From positions 21,015,739 to 21,079,738 of the forward strand of contig OZ023267.1 in assembly GCA_964006375.1 (NCBI GenBank): a stretch of 64,000 bases of DNA. Direction: 5' to 3'. Made by a program: the position numbers and the translations under genes. Source of the DNA: Tillus elongatus. Lineage: Eukaryota > Arthropoda > Insecta > Coleoptera > Cleridae. Shown here piece after piece: positions 11,781-23,312 of this stretch (its first letter is position 1; each line of letters starts with the position of its first letter). The notes beneath the pieces are model-generated. The model did no database searches. It had not been told where the DNA came from and worked only from the letters and a program-made list of their open reading frames with translations.

Positions 11781-12083
11781 GGACGCGACAAGTGCGTTAT
11801 GGTAGCGAATTTTTATTTTATGTTTCAAATTTCAATAGCTCAATTTGCTATTAGGTTAACATTTGTTGGCTAGGAACCAGTTTCTTCGGGAACATTTTGA
11901 GTTTATTTTCCAAAAATCTTTTACATTTTGAAACAATAAAGTTATTTTGGTGAAATATGGTACATTGTTTCTACTATATAGGTTATACCAAAATTCATGC
12001 CGGCTTTCGTTAAAAGAAGAGACATATTTGCTATTAAAAATATTTTTATAAAAATTCGCTACCATAACGCACTTGCTGCGTCC
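11781..12083. repeat. ~303-bp inverted-repeat unit (GGACGCAGC family)
   Basis: Left terminus GGACGCGACAAGTGCGTTAT at 11781; inverted right terminus ending at 12083. The interior aligns with 350-659. Outside the left end, the flank GCATTTTCCATCGAAAT is the same as at 300-340, so the unit lies within a larger copied segment. Confidence 0.75.
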
Positions 12084-13313
12084 AGACTTTATATAAATGT
12101 ATAGAAATACAATTTATGACGACAAAGAATTATTCGAAATGAAAAATAAAAAAGACCCAAGTCAGCAAATGCCGCGGTGATTGAACGACGCTGATATGCT
12201 TAAAAAATTCTACAGAGGTGTTCTAAAAAATTTAAGAGCACTTTGTACTGTTTAACTTTAGAGAAAAGGTCAACTTTTATTGTTATTGAAAATTAATGTC
12301 AGCACAAAGTGTGCTAGAAGAGGTAACATGGAAAGAGTACTTGACAAAACAGCATTGGTACGAAGACAGCAAAGCTTTTGGACATGTCATTTGGTGAACA
12401 ATAACTTGAATAAAAACGAAATGATAAATCAAGAGAAAAACCTCGCTCAATTAAAAAATTTTGAAATCAAAAGAGCGGGTGAAGAAGAGGAACATGGTTG
12501 CGACAACATGGCGACATCTCTGCGAGACTGTTATAATCGTGAGTGTAAGTATTTAACCATCAGGTTTAACTGCCCAATTACTCAACACTGTTAGAAGATA
12601 AACTTTACCACGCTTCAATGAAAAAAAAACGATTGCCTGTCATTTATCCGTTTCATAAAAATTCCGTATAAATTCTGTAAAGTATTCTAAGCAACAGATT
12701 CAGGCTTCAACGGTGGCTCATCACAGAGCAGGGCAGAGCTTTTACAAAGCGTAAAGATGCAACACTCATAAAATATGTATTATCACGTACAAAAATCTCC
12801 GACCTGGTGAAATATTCAAGAGCCACTGGAATGATAATACCGCTCTAAAGTGGAGAGACTGCTGGACATAGAGCTCATTCATACGACGAATACATTACAG
12901 ACGATATTTACAAGGCTTATCGTGACATAGGGCGACCACTTTACTAGCCGTATAACGACAGTTTGTAATTCTATAACTAAAATCACCATGCCTAGAAGGG
13001 TCACTCCAGATCTAAGATAACTTTCATCTGTTTTCATATAAACACACACTTGATTACACTAATGCAAGCTTTTTATCGCGTTTGCAACACTTACTTTATA
13101 GACTGCACTATTTTGATGATTCCTTACCTTATTCTGACTTATCAAGTGGGTTACGATAGCAAAATACGGTCGAATCTCGAAAATTTGAAACTCAAGGGGC
13201 CAGAGGAAAAGTTCAAATTACGGAAAGTTTAAAACAACATGAATTCAAATAACCAAGAGGGTGGGCGGAAAATATTCCAATAACCAATAATTTGTGCAAT
13301 TGTGGATATATAT
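12084..13313. other. No recognised gene or repeat
   Basis: The largest frame, 12280-12594 on the plus strand (104 codons), is rich in charged residues (GEEEEHG), has no motif I recognise, and contains no repeat found elsewhere in the window. The rest shows no structure. Confidence 0.4.
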
Positions 13314-14461
13314 GTACGGGGTGAGAGAAACTCGATGTCAAGGCTTTATTGTAAGAAAAGGAAAAGCGATAGAAAAAATCTGATAAGAAGTTCTTAAATG
13401 ATATTGAGTAAGGTCCATTTTAAGCCAAGTTCGCATATTTTTGGATATTTGGAAACTGAAGTAATGACGTCATCGATTTTTTTTCTGAGAACCCTACCTA
13501 TATAAAAAGAACTATTTTTTTCTGAATAAATTATGTAAAGCAAAAAATTTCTATCTTTTTCCGTTAAAAATTTATAATCAAATTTGTAGAAAAAAGTATA
13601 ACAAAAACTTCGCGCAACCATCACGATTTAAACAAGAGGCCTTTGAAAACAAATAGGAAAGTTGTATCTGTCGTGGCGACGTTTTATCTGTCAATAATTA
13701 AACTGAGAGTTTACAAGTAATGTTTTGTTGTCATTTCACTTTTGAAAATGTTTACGCACAACGAAAAAGTCGCTATGTTATTAGTTCATGGTGAATCTCA
13801 AAAACACCCTAGAAGAGCAGTTCAGTTATACGCCCACAGATACGCTGAACGTGTTATTCCAAGCTTAAAAAAATTGCAATATTAGAACGCAACTTACGTG
13901 CAAATAACGAGGCATTTGCTTCTCGAAAGGGAAGAAAAATTGCTATAAGGGTCAATTGTGATAACACTGTTGCCACTCTTTTGCAGTATTTTGAAGACCA
14001 CTCAAGGAACTCGATTCGGCAAGCCTGTAGTGAGTTGAATTTAAAATAGAGTTCGGTACGAAAAATTTTGAAAGAAAATGGTTATCACGATTATAAACTT
14101 CATAACTGAGAACACCTGTCAAATCAACATCAGCAACGAATAAATAATTAGATTGCCCAAGTGATGGTAAAGTTGATAAATGCCAATCGTTTTTTTCAGC
14201 ATGTGTTGTGGACGGACGAAAGCCGTCTTGTTAGTAACGGTAAGCCCAATAAAAAAATGAGCATATTTGGGCTACTGAAAATCCACATTTTGTCAATCCG
14301 ATGAAAATCAAGGACACTTCGGAATTAACGTTTGGTGTGGTATTATTAACAGGCATTTGATTGGTCCATATTTTTGAGAAGGAATTCTTCATATATATTT
14401 GCAATTTTTCCAGAAACACCTTCCTGTGCTGCTTGAAAAGGTGCTATTACAGCTGTCTGCA

Positions 14462-15270
14462 TGGATCTCTAAAAAATATTGGACTGGGGAAGTAGAAATC
14501 TTGTACAATTCAACTCCACCAAATCTCAGTCTTGCTTTCTTTCTCATAAGAAATACACCAGCCCTAGACCCATCACAATGAACAACCAAGTCATTCAAAG
14601 TAATGAGTCCTTTTCTCTTGTTGGCATTTCTGTGGATCGAAATCTTAATTGGCACCAACATGTCACATCAATTGCACAAGCGGCTGCTAAGAAATTAGGT
14701 TTTCTCCTCCGAACTCGCAAATACTTTTCACCAGCTAATCTCTATACCTTATATACTTCACAAATAAGGCCAAACCTCGAATACTGCTCCCACATCTGAG
14801 GTGCCGCTGCCGTTTCTATACTCGCTATCCTGGACTCCATTCAGAAGAGGGCTATACGTTTCACCGGTGACCCTACCCTCACCCAAAAGCTGCCATCCAT
14901 TGCCCACCGACGTGCCGTTGGTGACCCTTCTCTCTCTTTTATAAATATCTGCACGGGCACTGCTCAGAGGAGCTTTCTTCCATAGTTCCTCCACCTGCTG
15001 CCCCAACATATATACCAGGGGAACAGGGTGAATGCACCCTTTTACTGTCCAGGTCACCAGACATAGAACATCTTGTTATGCCCGCTCTTTTGTCCCGAGG
15101 ACTTCCAAGTCGTGGAATTCCTTGCCGGCACATGTTTTTCCTTCTCCTCAGAACCTCCAAACCTTCAAGTCCAGAATTAACAAGTTGCCTCTTTCCTCCT
15201 TGTCAGCACCCACGGTACGATAGTATTTAGGCTGTGAGCCCTCGTGGTCTGTTGTTAAAATTTAAAAAAA
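14462..15270 (+). mobile_element. Non-LTR retrotransposon 3' fragment (Jockey/CR1-like), nested
   Basis: It encodes the C-terminal part of a LINE reverse-transcriptase polyprotein: LNWHQHVTSIA, KKLGFLLRTRKYF, QIRPNLEYCSHI, HRRAVGDPSL and, in another frame, SWNSLPAHVFPS. Several stops and frameshifts are present. The 3' end after the coding part has GAGCCCTCGTGGT and an A-rich tail, shared with the longer copy at 54125-55345. It is 5' truncated, as usual for LINEs, and sits inside the transposase pseudogene, so it is the younger insertion. Confidence 0.85.
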
Positions 15271-15379
15271 GCTGTGAGAAAACATGTGTTTTGAACATGA
15301 CGGAGCTCCACCGCATTAATCAAGAATTATCCAACAATATTTAAATAAAACTTGCGGAGAAAAATGGATAGGTATAAAT

Positions 15380-15381
<2 letters not shown>

Positions 15382-15454
<73 letters not shown>
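15382..15454. repeat. (TA)n microsatellite inside transposase gene
   Basis: About 73 bp of pure TA between the conserved transposase motifs WIG and WPP. Unlike most other tracts here, it lacks the HINE-like core on either side. Confidence 0.97.
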
Positions 15455-15456
<2 letters not shown>

Positions 15457-16349
15457 TGGCCGCCTAAATCACCGGACTTGACCCCACTAGACTTCTTTGA
15501 AAAATAAAGTTTTCCGAACACAATCTGTTAACTTCGAACATTTAAAAGAAAAAATCAGAAATGCTTGCGATGAACTATCTAGAGAAATGTTTTATAAGGC
15601 TTCAGTCCGAGAAGTAGGGCGGAGATTGGATAATGGTTTAAAAGTAGGAGGTGGACACAGTGAAAATTTGTTGCAATGATTGCCTACATACTTTCTTTAT
15701 TGCTGTGGTAAAATTGATAACATTTAATGCGTTTTACAATGTTAAATTATTTAATAACTTTCTAACGGAAAAAGACAGCAATTTTTTCTTTACATAATTT
15801 GTCCAGAAAAAAGGTTCTTTTTAAATATGCCAAAATAAAGGTATGTTTCTGGGAAAAAAATTTGATGACGTCATTACTTCAGTTTCCAAATGTCCAAAAA
15901 TATGCAAATTTGCCTTAAAATGGACCACTCGCAATTAGGAACCTCTTTTCAGATTTTTTTCTATCGCTTTTTCTTTTCTTACAATAGAGCCGGGACATCG
16001 AGTTTCGCTCACCCTGTACATATATATACCGTGTCTATAAAATAACACATAGATTCAATAAAATTGAACGTGACCATTATTAAGAAAAATTTGGAAACAG
16101 GTCTATTTTTATTTTCGGAAATTAACTTTTGATATACGAATCTTACATTTACCGTTATACCTCTTCAAGGGGTAGCTACTCTTTCATAATTTTTAAATTG
16201 AATGGTGGAGAGTGTGATACATTTTTTAAAAGAGAATCCAATTCTCTGTTCAGCAACACCAATTTTTTTGTAGAAATAAAATAAAGTAAGTAATGGCAAT
16301 TTTATTGTCAGTAAGGCCTAACACAAGTAAAGATGCACATAGTTCAGTC

Positions 16350-17406
16350 TTATCTAATCAAATATAAGAAATGCCCGCCTTCTTGTGCCTGACAATAGCC
16401 CAAACGGTCAACAAATTCTCGTTGGACTCTATTTATAATCCCTGGAAAAAAGTTGGTACATTCAGTTCTAATTCTTGTTTTTAATTCGTCGATAGTAACT
16501 GGTGTGCTTTTGAATACCACATTCTTCAAATGACCCCCACAGAAAAAATCTGAGGGAGCAAGGTCAGCTGATCTTGCTGGCCACTCGAGTGCACTACGCT
16601 TGCCAATCTATCTGTTGGGAAATTGTTGATCCAGATACTGTCAAACATTAACGTCATAATGCTTGGGGGCACCATCTTGTTAATACCACAAATTATAATT
16701 TACCGTACCAGCAATGTGTCCGTCATGAAATAAGTTCGTTAACGTCGGGATGAGATATTGCTGTAAAAATTGTATATATTGTGGTCCATTTATAGCTCCA
16801 TCAAAAAAGTATGGACCACTAATCCTACTACTAACAATTACCGCCCAAACATTCACCTTTTGTGAATATTGTGTGTGATTCTGTCGCATCCCCTTGGATT
16901 TTTCCTTGCCCAGTATATGCAGTTTTGGCGGTTAGCATCTTCATGTAGTGTAAAAGTAAATTCGTCCTAAAATAGAATATTCGGTACTCGCCAAAGAGTT
17001 ATCATTACATTTATCCATTAATGTTGCACAAAACTGCATCCTTATGTCTGAATCATCATCGGATAGCTCCTGCAAAAGTTGTATTTGATAAGGATGAAGA
17101 ATTTGAAGCTTTAACATTTTATGTGCCGTTTGAAATTAAATTCCACTATCTCGGCCAATTTTCCAAACACTACTGTGTGGATTCTTTTTCACTGCTAATA
17201 AGGCGTTTAATTTCACTTCTTCACATGTTTTTTGCAAATTTTCCAGGCTAGTCGTTTCTCGAAATTCCGTATCTATTCGACTGATTGATAGACCTATGCG
17301 GATATTTAGTCTTAGACAGAATACACACCTTTGCCTGAGTTCGTACCCTATCACCATAACCAATCATCATTAGAACTTCAACTCTTTGAACTATTGATAA
17401 ACGCAT
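16350..17406 (-). pseudogene. Mariner-like transposase pseudogene (second family)
   Basis: It reads leftwards from ATG at 17406 (MRLSIVQRVEVLMMIGYGDR, an HTH start) to a stop at 16350. Recognisable parts: GPYFFDGAINGPQYIQFLQQ at about 16830-16770, QDGAPKH near 16670, EWPARSADLAPSDFF near 16570 and a C-terminus with CQAQEGGHF. Forty-one residues lie between the QDG and PSD aspartates, as in the other transposases here. Many frameshifts and stops make it non-functional. It lies immediately right of the 13316-16016 element but shares no ends with it. Confidence 0.8.
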
Positions 17407-17769
17407 TTTAGCAACATTTTAATAATGAATCTGAAAAAGTAAAAGTTAAAAATTATACGTATTCACTTTGCGCGACAAACGAAACGTGAATTTATTACTG
17501 TTATCTGTAGATTGTATCCCAAAAAATTACTAGCTAACTTATGCTTGATTATTTTTTATGACATGTCACACAGAAGATAATTGTTATCATCAGTCGATTG
17601 TTACAGATACGACATAGTCTACAACGAAATCTCGGGAGTTATTTTCGTACAAAAACACATTTTGGACATTGTTTACAGACTTTGAAATATAAAAATATCA
17701 TATCATAAGTATCATAACAGTATCATACAACAGGACTTTTTTTTATTTGAGAGGGAGGGGAAAATCTTC

Positions 17770-18296
17770 AGGGTACTAAATTAAACAAAAATAACATAAT
17801 GAGCTTCGCGAATAACTGATAATTTATTTTGAAAAACCCTTTTTGTGGTTTTGTTTGCAAAAACTAGTTTGATTGGTTGACTAAAACAAAACCGTCCAAG
17901 CAATTAATAAGGAAAAATACCTGCTAAGTTTTAATTTGGCAGTCCCATTCCCCTTGGAAATAACTTTTTTTTCTGGAAAACTCTTGTGACTTTAATGAAA
18001 TTAGTAACACACTTTGTTAAAGAGACTTACAGTACTTACATGTATGTCAAAAAGTGCGAATGGTCTGACGACCGCAGCCATGAACAAAGACAACACACAA
18101 ACTACATGTATGTACCAAATTTTAATTTTCTAACTCCATAGAAAATGGAAATTTCCTCAAGTAATTTCTTAGTAGGACCTCTAAAACCAATCTCCAAGGT
18201 TGACTTAAATTTAAAGAAGTAGTTTTAATAATATATCTTACTAATAGTGTACAAGTCTTATGAAAATTCACTACTATAATGCACTTGCTACGCCCC
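17770..18296 (-). repeat. Subfamily 3 of the GGACGCAGC repeat
   Basis: The family terminus is at the right end (18263-18296, minus orientation, diverged). The interior matches 29575-30042 over about 470 bp, including GCACTTGCT at the end and AAAAATAACATAATGAG at the far end. The interior is unlike subfamilies 1 and 2. Non-coding. Confidence 0.8.
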
Positions 18297-18593
18297 GAAT
18301 TTTTGTTGTTACTGTTACTACATGAGAGAATATATATAATGGGATATTTTTCAGTTTTGCTTTTAGTTATTTAAGTTGTTTACACACTGTTTTTATGAGT
18401 TAAGAATACTGCTTCTGTATGTACCCACACACAAGTATTTTACTTTCGTGGGTTATATATGTTTATTTTACTACTTATTTATTATTATTTTTGCTCCTGT
18501 TAAATTGTACAAAATGTTGTATTGGGGAAAATTAACTTTATTATTATTAGTATTATTATTATATAAAATGTCAACTTAAAAAGGTTGACATGG

Positions 18594-18974
18594 AAAAAAC
18601 TACAGAGAACCTCGGTGGTTCAGGGGTAAGAACGTGTGGCTCTAAACCGAATGGTACTGGGTTCGATCCCAGGGTAGTCCTTTCACTTTTTCAGTACAAA
18701 CTGTAACATTAACATCAACCGAGGTTCTGGCATTGTATTTGAGCAAGTTTAATGTCTGCACGTTCCGCCCTTCGGAGGTGGCGTAAAGCCGTCGGTCCCG
18801 TGTCCATGCAATGTTGGGCACGTTAAAGATCCCCACCGTCCTTACAGAAAGGCAGGGGTTCGGCAAAATATCCAGGATAGTGAGGTGAAACTGCGCACTA
18901 GCGTCGCTGATTGGCCATAGTCGCGGAAATAGGCCGACGTTAAAGCAACAAAACAAACACATAAAAAACTACAG
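18594..18974 (+). mobile_element. tRNA-derived SINE, copy 1, with 12-bp target-site duplication
   Basis: The element body (18606-18962, 357 bp) is flanked by AAAAAACTACAG at 18594-18605 and 18963-18974. The 5' head holds a box A-like TGGTTCAGGGGTAAGA and a box B GGTTCGATCCC, which are internal RNA polymerase III promoter elements. A longer unrelated body with GGGCACGTTAAAGATCC follows, then a short A/C-rich tail (AACAAAACAAACACA). Copies 2 and 3 are at 45993-46349 and 56738-57076. Mobilisation by LINE machinery is inferred from the class. Confidence 0.9.
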
Positions 18975-20270
18975 GTTCGATTACTCCTAATTTCTATCTA
19001 CTGTCCCTTAAATACGTCATAAATTCAATAAAAAAAAAACTAGAACTCTGTTAAGTGCCTCTCTGTGTAAATGCTAAATTATTTTCTGATGTTTGATGTC
19101 ATATTGACCCTGTCCATTCCATAGCTAAGCTGAATAATTAATGGAATATATAAGCAACCAAATGTACCTAAGCTTGATAAAATTAAATAGTTGAAACTAC
19201 CGTAGAGCAACGCGAGTGTTTAATTAAACACCACTTTACTTAATTTGAAAATTTTAAAACACTTTATGCCTTTGGAATAATTGATGCTACTTTTATTTAC
19301 ATTTTTACGAACTGACAGTGCTTGATATGATTCGTTTTTGCAAGCTTTTTTAAAAGATTACTTTTAACAAATATGGAACTGCAGCAGATATAATTTACTT
19401 TTAATTGAAACGTGTTTAAAGGTTTATAATTATTTATTTTCAAAATTACGATTAGGTAATCGTAATCAGGTGATGTTGATTTTAATTCGAGGAAAATATA
19501 GCAAATGAATATATTTTTTAGCTACTCCTTTGATTCTCTATTTAAAGCATGCTGATTGTGTTTTTAGATATTTGCTTCCAAAATTCTAAAACAAAACGTA
19601 TAAAACAATATCATTTTCGTGTTTAAGACTGCAACTACAACTAGATCGTTTTAAATCGCAGCTACAGATCTTTTTTGCGATGCGTGGCTCCACTAACATT
19701 GACTTCCAGTTGTTACTTACCATCAAACAAATAGATATGGCTGTATAAAAAGAAATCAGCAATTGTGTTTTTAATGTACTAATGGTTCAAAATGGCTACC
19801 GTTGGCTTCGAAGTTTTGAAAGCAAATATTTTAGAAACTAGTCGGTAGGATTTTAAAATTGCAGCATAAGTTTTGCAAGCAATTATGTAAGAGGCTAAGG
19901 TAGATTTAAAATTGTAACTTGATAAAGAATCAAAAGAGCGTTTTAAAAAGGTGTCACTCAACATACCTTCACTACCATTTTTTTTATCTAAAAGAATCGC
20001 TAATAATATGATGTCTGAATAACATCATAAAAAGACCTAGTTCAATGTTAAGGTCGGTCAAATTTTACACTGGAATAGAGCGCGTCAAGTTTTGATACAA
20101 GAAATTGATTCTTTTTTTTTGGACTTGCTTTTTCCATTATCAAAAGTTCATCACCCGGTATAATGATGTGTTAGTAACATGCATACATGGTATGGTTAGA
20201 TGTAAAGCAGACAGTCAACGCGCATATGTGAAAGCTGCTGATTAATTAAGTTGAATTTATTATTTGTTCC
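18975..20270. other. No recognised gene or repeat
   Basis: AT-rich sequence. The frame at 19779-19964 and the others are short and show no motif. It has no internal match elsewhere in this window that I could see. Confidence 0.45.
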
Positions 20271-20272
20271 AA

Positions 20273-20397
20273 TTAGTGAATTTTCTTTTAAAAAAATCAC
20301 TAATGAGGAGATCCCGACTTTAGAATTTTGAAAAACTTTTTTTCAAATGAGCGTGAACTAGGCCCGCTAGAACCCATATCCAGTGTCACTTCCAATT

Positions 20398-20473
<76 letters not shown>

Positions 20474-20960
20474 ACCGATTTGTATTAAGTTTTCTGAGTA
20501 CGTTGCTTTTGCGAGTGGCTTGGACAAGTTCGTTAGCCAGGAAAATCGGCACAGGTTTTTGCCGAATTTTTTTGATCTTCTTTGGGAAAAAAATATATAT
20601 CTCCGAAAGTAATAAAGTGAGGACAACCAAATTTGGTACGGATATTTCTACTATAAACGGTGAACTACGTACCAAAATTTATGTATGTCAGTTTAAAGAC
20701 AAAAAAGTAATGGGCATTTAAAAAACATTAGGGTTTTCCTCAAAACGTCAAAATCGCGATTTAAAACGTCAAAATTGGAACTATTTAGAAAAAGAACCTG
20801 AAAGAAATACGGATTGTGTAAAGAAAATGTCACAAGAATAGTGTTCTGCAAACCCTTAAGTTTCAGCTTCAACGTCATTGTCCTTCATTTTACTAAAATG
20901 TTTCCAGAAATTTCATTTCAAATATACACTTTCTCTAATGCTTTTCCTTTATTTGTAGAA
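20273..20960 (-). mobile_element. TA-tract (HINE-like) element, minus orientation
   Basis: Its 3' hairpin is at the left: TTAGTGAATTTTC and AAAATCACTAA at 20271-20304. Next comes the TTCTAGCGG/GGTTCTAG-type block, the (TA)n tract at 20402-20470, then the core ending with GCCAGGAAAATCGG, and the 5' block with CATTTTACTAAAATG at 20885-20905. It is non-coding. The 5' terminus with GGACGCAGC is absent, so this copy is truncated. Confidence 0.7.
20402..20470. repeat. (TA)n microsatellite in element core
   Basis: About 69 bp of TA between the two conserved core blocks of the TA-tract element. Confidence 0.97.
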
Positions 20961-21029
20961 TAGAACAACTCGGATTTTGAAGGGGTATTCTCGTGTGAAT
21001 AGTTATCCAGGATCTTTCATAATTATTGT

Positions 21030-21890
21030 CAACCTTTGTATCTCAAATCGAACCCCTGTATATTTTTACTAATTTTGATTGTACTCTTAGAGAGAAAGTA
21101 ACCGATAAAAAATTTGCATCTAGCTATCAAAACGAGAGAACAATTTCGAATCAAAATAAGACCGAACAAGATCTGAACGGCCAAAGACAGTATGTGATGG
21201 TTACACCGCTTTGGATCTTTCATCTGACGGGAAAGAAAATCCTACTAGATCATTTGGACAGTTTGGGATCGATCACGTTTGTCACCAGTTTGTGTAGAAT
21301 TTATTCAAAAGCGAAAAAATTCGTCCTTACAAAGTTTATTTTCCTTAAAACTTGATGAAGACGTTTTTGACCTGAGATCAGAGATTTGCGAGATTCTCAT
21401 GGAAATATGTAATTGTGATCCGAATTTTGCCAATAACATGCTTACCTCTGTGGAAGATACGTTTATGTTAAATGGTTTTGTTAATAGGCACACATGTGGA
21501 TATTGGTCTGGAGTTAATCCTCGGTGGCTTGAAAAAGTTATACACAAATACCGGAAAAAGTTAATGTCTGAGCGGGTGTTATTGTCTAGGCTGTGATTGG
21601 TCCTTTTTTATTGATGGCAATCTCACATTGAAAATATATTTAGACCTACTCCAGCAAGTAATACTGAGTTTGAAAGCTACTTTCTCTAACAGGTCAAATG
21701 ACTGCTTCCAACAAGACGGTGCCCCAACAACTTTAAACTTTATGTTAGTCCATATTTAAACCAGGCATTTCCCAATCAGTAAATAATTCAGCGAGGTAAA
21801 ATTAGGTGGCCTACCAGATCACCTGACCTGACTCAATTAGACTATTTTCTTTGGGGAGCAATAAAATGTAAAGAATATAAAACTAAATCA
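21030..21890 (+). pseudogene. Mariner-like transposase fragment (third family)
   Basis: Decayed sequence whose frames include SVEDTFMLNGFVNRHTCGYW (first catalytic block, with a drifted aspartate region), ENIFRP at about 21630, and WPTRSPDLTQLDYFLWG at 21805-21860. The usual QDG motif appears only as QQDGAPTT across a frameshift near 21710. Terminal inverted repeats were not found. The LINE fragment on the other strand abuts its 3' end at about 21888. Confidence 0.7.
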
Positions 21891-22535
21891 ATCCCAGGAT
21901 GGATCCTTGCCGGAGTCCCGTCGTAACAGCCATCGTCTCCCCCTCGCAATGCTGATATTTCTGTATGAGAAGTAACTGCTTACGGTGTTTATCAGGAACT
22001 CAACGATGTTTCTTATTTTCAATTCTTCTAGGATTTTGCTTAAGCAAGCAGTGTTGAAAGCATTTTTCACATCGAGATCGATCAATGCACAACATTTCTC
22101 TCTTGTGTTTTTTGTGTGTTTTGTGACATATCTTGCAGCATGTATTGTGGATCTGATAATCGCTCTCCTATCTCTATTTCCTTTCCTGGCTTTGATCACG
22201 TGTTCTAGTAGTTTTCCTAACGTATCCAGCAGACATAGGGGTCTGAAGGATGACGCTAGCTCTAAGGGCTTACCATTTTTTCCAAAGCAACACAGCCTTT
22301 GCTATTGTCCACTCTAGTGGAAACTCTTGTCTCCGGAGTAGTTCATTCATCACGTTTAGCAGCACCTGTGGAGCTATTTTGACCAGCTCTTTTATGGCCT
22401 CTGCTGGTATCCCACCTGGGCTGGGAGCCTTGCCGGATCTGATTTTTTTCGCTGCTGCCGTCAACTCCTCTTCCGTAAACTCCTCTATCTCCGCTATCGC
22501 ATTCGTTTCCCAGTTGTCTAGGCAACCTATCTAAT
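21888..22535 (-). pseudogene. R1-like LINE reverse-transcriptase fragment
   Basis: On the minus strand the order is a linker (IRSGKAPSPGGIPAEAIKEL, near 22445-22385), EFPLEWTIAKAVLL (22310), then RDRRAIIRSTIHAARYV and the RT motif A region CALIDLDVKNAFNTA (about 22095-22050). This arrangement, with GKAPGPDGIP-type and LDVKNAFNT motifs, is typical of R1/LOA-type non-LTR retrotransposons. It is truncated at both ends and frameshifted near 22265. The plus-strand frames over this stretch are shadows. Confidence 0.8.
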
Positions 22536-22799
22536 CTATAAGCCTTGAATACTATCGATATTTATAAAAATATACAGGTAATTAAATTTGAAATAAAAAT
22601 AGATCAGCATCGTGAAACATATATCTATGAACACGAGAATACCCCTGCTCACAAATCCAAATTGTGCTATTTCATAAACACAAGGAAATTTATCGTAATT
22701 AGTTCAGCGGTTTTAAGAATTTATGCAATATTCTGCCATCATGTATAATTCTTCATGACCTCTGGATTTTTATTCTACTGTAAGGTCGGTTTAATATTT
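22536..22799. other. No recognised feature
   Basis: Short AT-rich spacer between the LINE relic and the PLE. The frame at 22545-22748 has no motif. Confidence 0.5.
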
Positions 22800-22849
22800 C
22801 TTATAAGTACACTTGGAGAACCCAAAGCACCACAACACATTTTAAAAGA

Positions 22850-22897
22850 CCTGACGATCGTTTCACTAACCAAGCCAGCGCCATCAGATGATGAAAA
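22850..22897 (-). ncRNA. Hammerhead-ribozyme-like motif, PLE-A minus copy
   Basis: Minus strand: CTGATGG (22887-22881), a stem-loop with TTG loop, GAAAC, GATC loop, GTC (22855-22853). The core differs from CUGAUGA by a final G, so cleavage is doubtful. The position at the outer end of a PLE matches where hammerheads are known in this retroelement class. Confidence 0.5.
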
Positions 22898-23312
22898 ATT
22901 CTAATTACTTTTAAAACTAACATCACCTTATATACCGGATATTAGGTAAAGAGACCGAACTCAGATGGGAAACTAATCGCAGGCAAATTCTGCAGTGTAT
23001 TGTATTTTTATCGCCGGACATGGTCTTTGCGCTGTCCCTACTAACTTATCTAAAAGGTGTCCATCTTTAATAATTTTGAGAAGGTTCAACAACTAAATTA
23101 ACATAGTTTCCTTTGGCGGTACCATCTGTATTTTTTGTTATCTTTAGGTTGTGCTTAAACGTGGGAATTTTATTTAACGAAGCAATCGATCAGGTGACTT
23201 GTAATCGGCGGTGGTGAAACGTTCATACATTTTTCGCTGTAACTATGTTTTGCAATATATACACTCTCGAAGGAGTTTAGCTGTCCTGGTTGTCTAACAT
23301 TTTTTATTAATT

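Larger units (their letters stand above)
13748..15679 (+). pseudogene. Tc1/mariner-superfamily transposase pseudogene, split by LINE and (TA)n
   Basis: The start ATG (13748) opens an N-terminal HTH of the type common in insect mariner relatives (FTHNEKVAML, then AVQLYAHRYAER). A catalytic block WTDESR appears near 14210, HDGAPPH near 15300, and [14 protein letters not shown] at 15455-15500, followed by the C-terminus GGGHSENLL. The frame is broken by several stops and shifts. A LINE fragment (14462-15270) entered after LLEKVLLQLSAW. A (TA)n tract (15382-15454) sits between the WIGxxG and WPPKSP motifs, where relatives carry about three residues. It was a cut-and-paste transposase and is not functional. 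Confidence 0.85.
13316..16016 (+). mobile_element. Mariner-like element with ~260-bp terminal inverted repeats
   Basis: The left end (after TA at 13314-13315) reads CGGGGTGAGAGAAACTCGAT; the right end is its inverse, finishing CTCACCCTG before TA at 16017-16018. Similarity between the ends extends inwards about 260 bp, to roughly 13580 and 15745, and includes a TGACGTCAT-type site in each arm. TA target duplication and terminal CAGGGTG-like ends fit Tc1/mariner. The length of 2.7 kb is explained by insertions inside the transposase gene. Confidence 0.85.

Noticed and set aside
12280..12594. 104-codon plus-strand frame as a new gene
   Set aside because: No domain, no clear codon bias, no neighbouring exons or start context that supports it; length is plausible by chance over 64 kb.
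14758..15160. Minus-strand frames of 73-99 codons (also 54822-55228)
   Set aside because: They are antisense to the LINE C-terminal coding region and appear in both copies for that reason.
18607..18685. Possible tRNA gene (boxes A and B present)
   Set aside because: The cloverleaf is incomplete, the sequence continues into a SINE body, and three dispersed copies with target duplications exist. It is a SINE head.
21985..22534. Plus-strand frames of 94-110 codons
   Set aside because: Antisense shadows of the R1-like RT fragment, whose minus strand shows LDVKNAFNTA and GKAPSPGG motifs.
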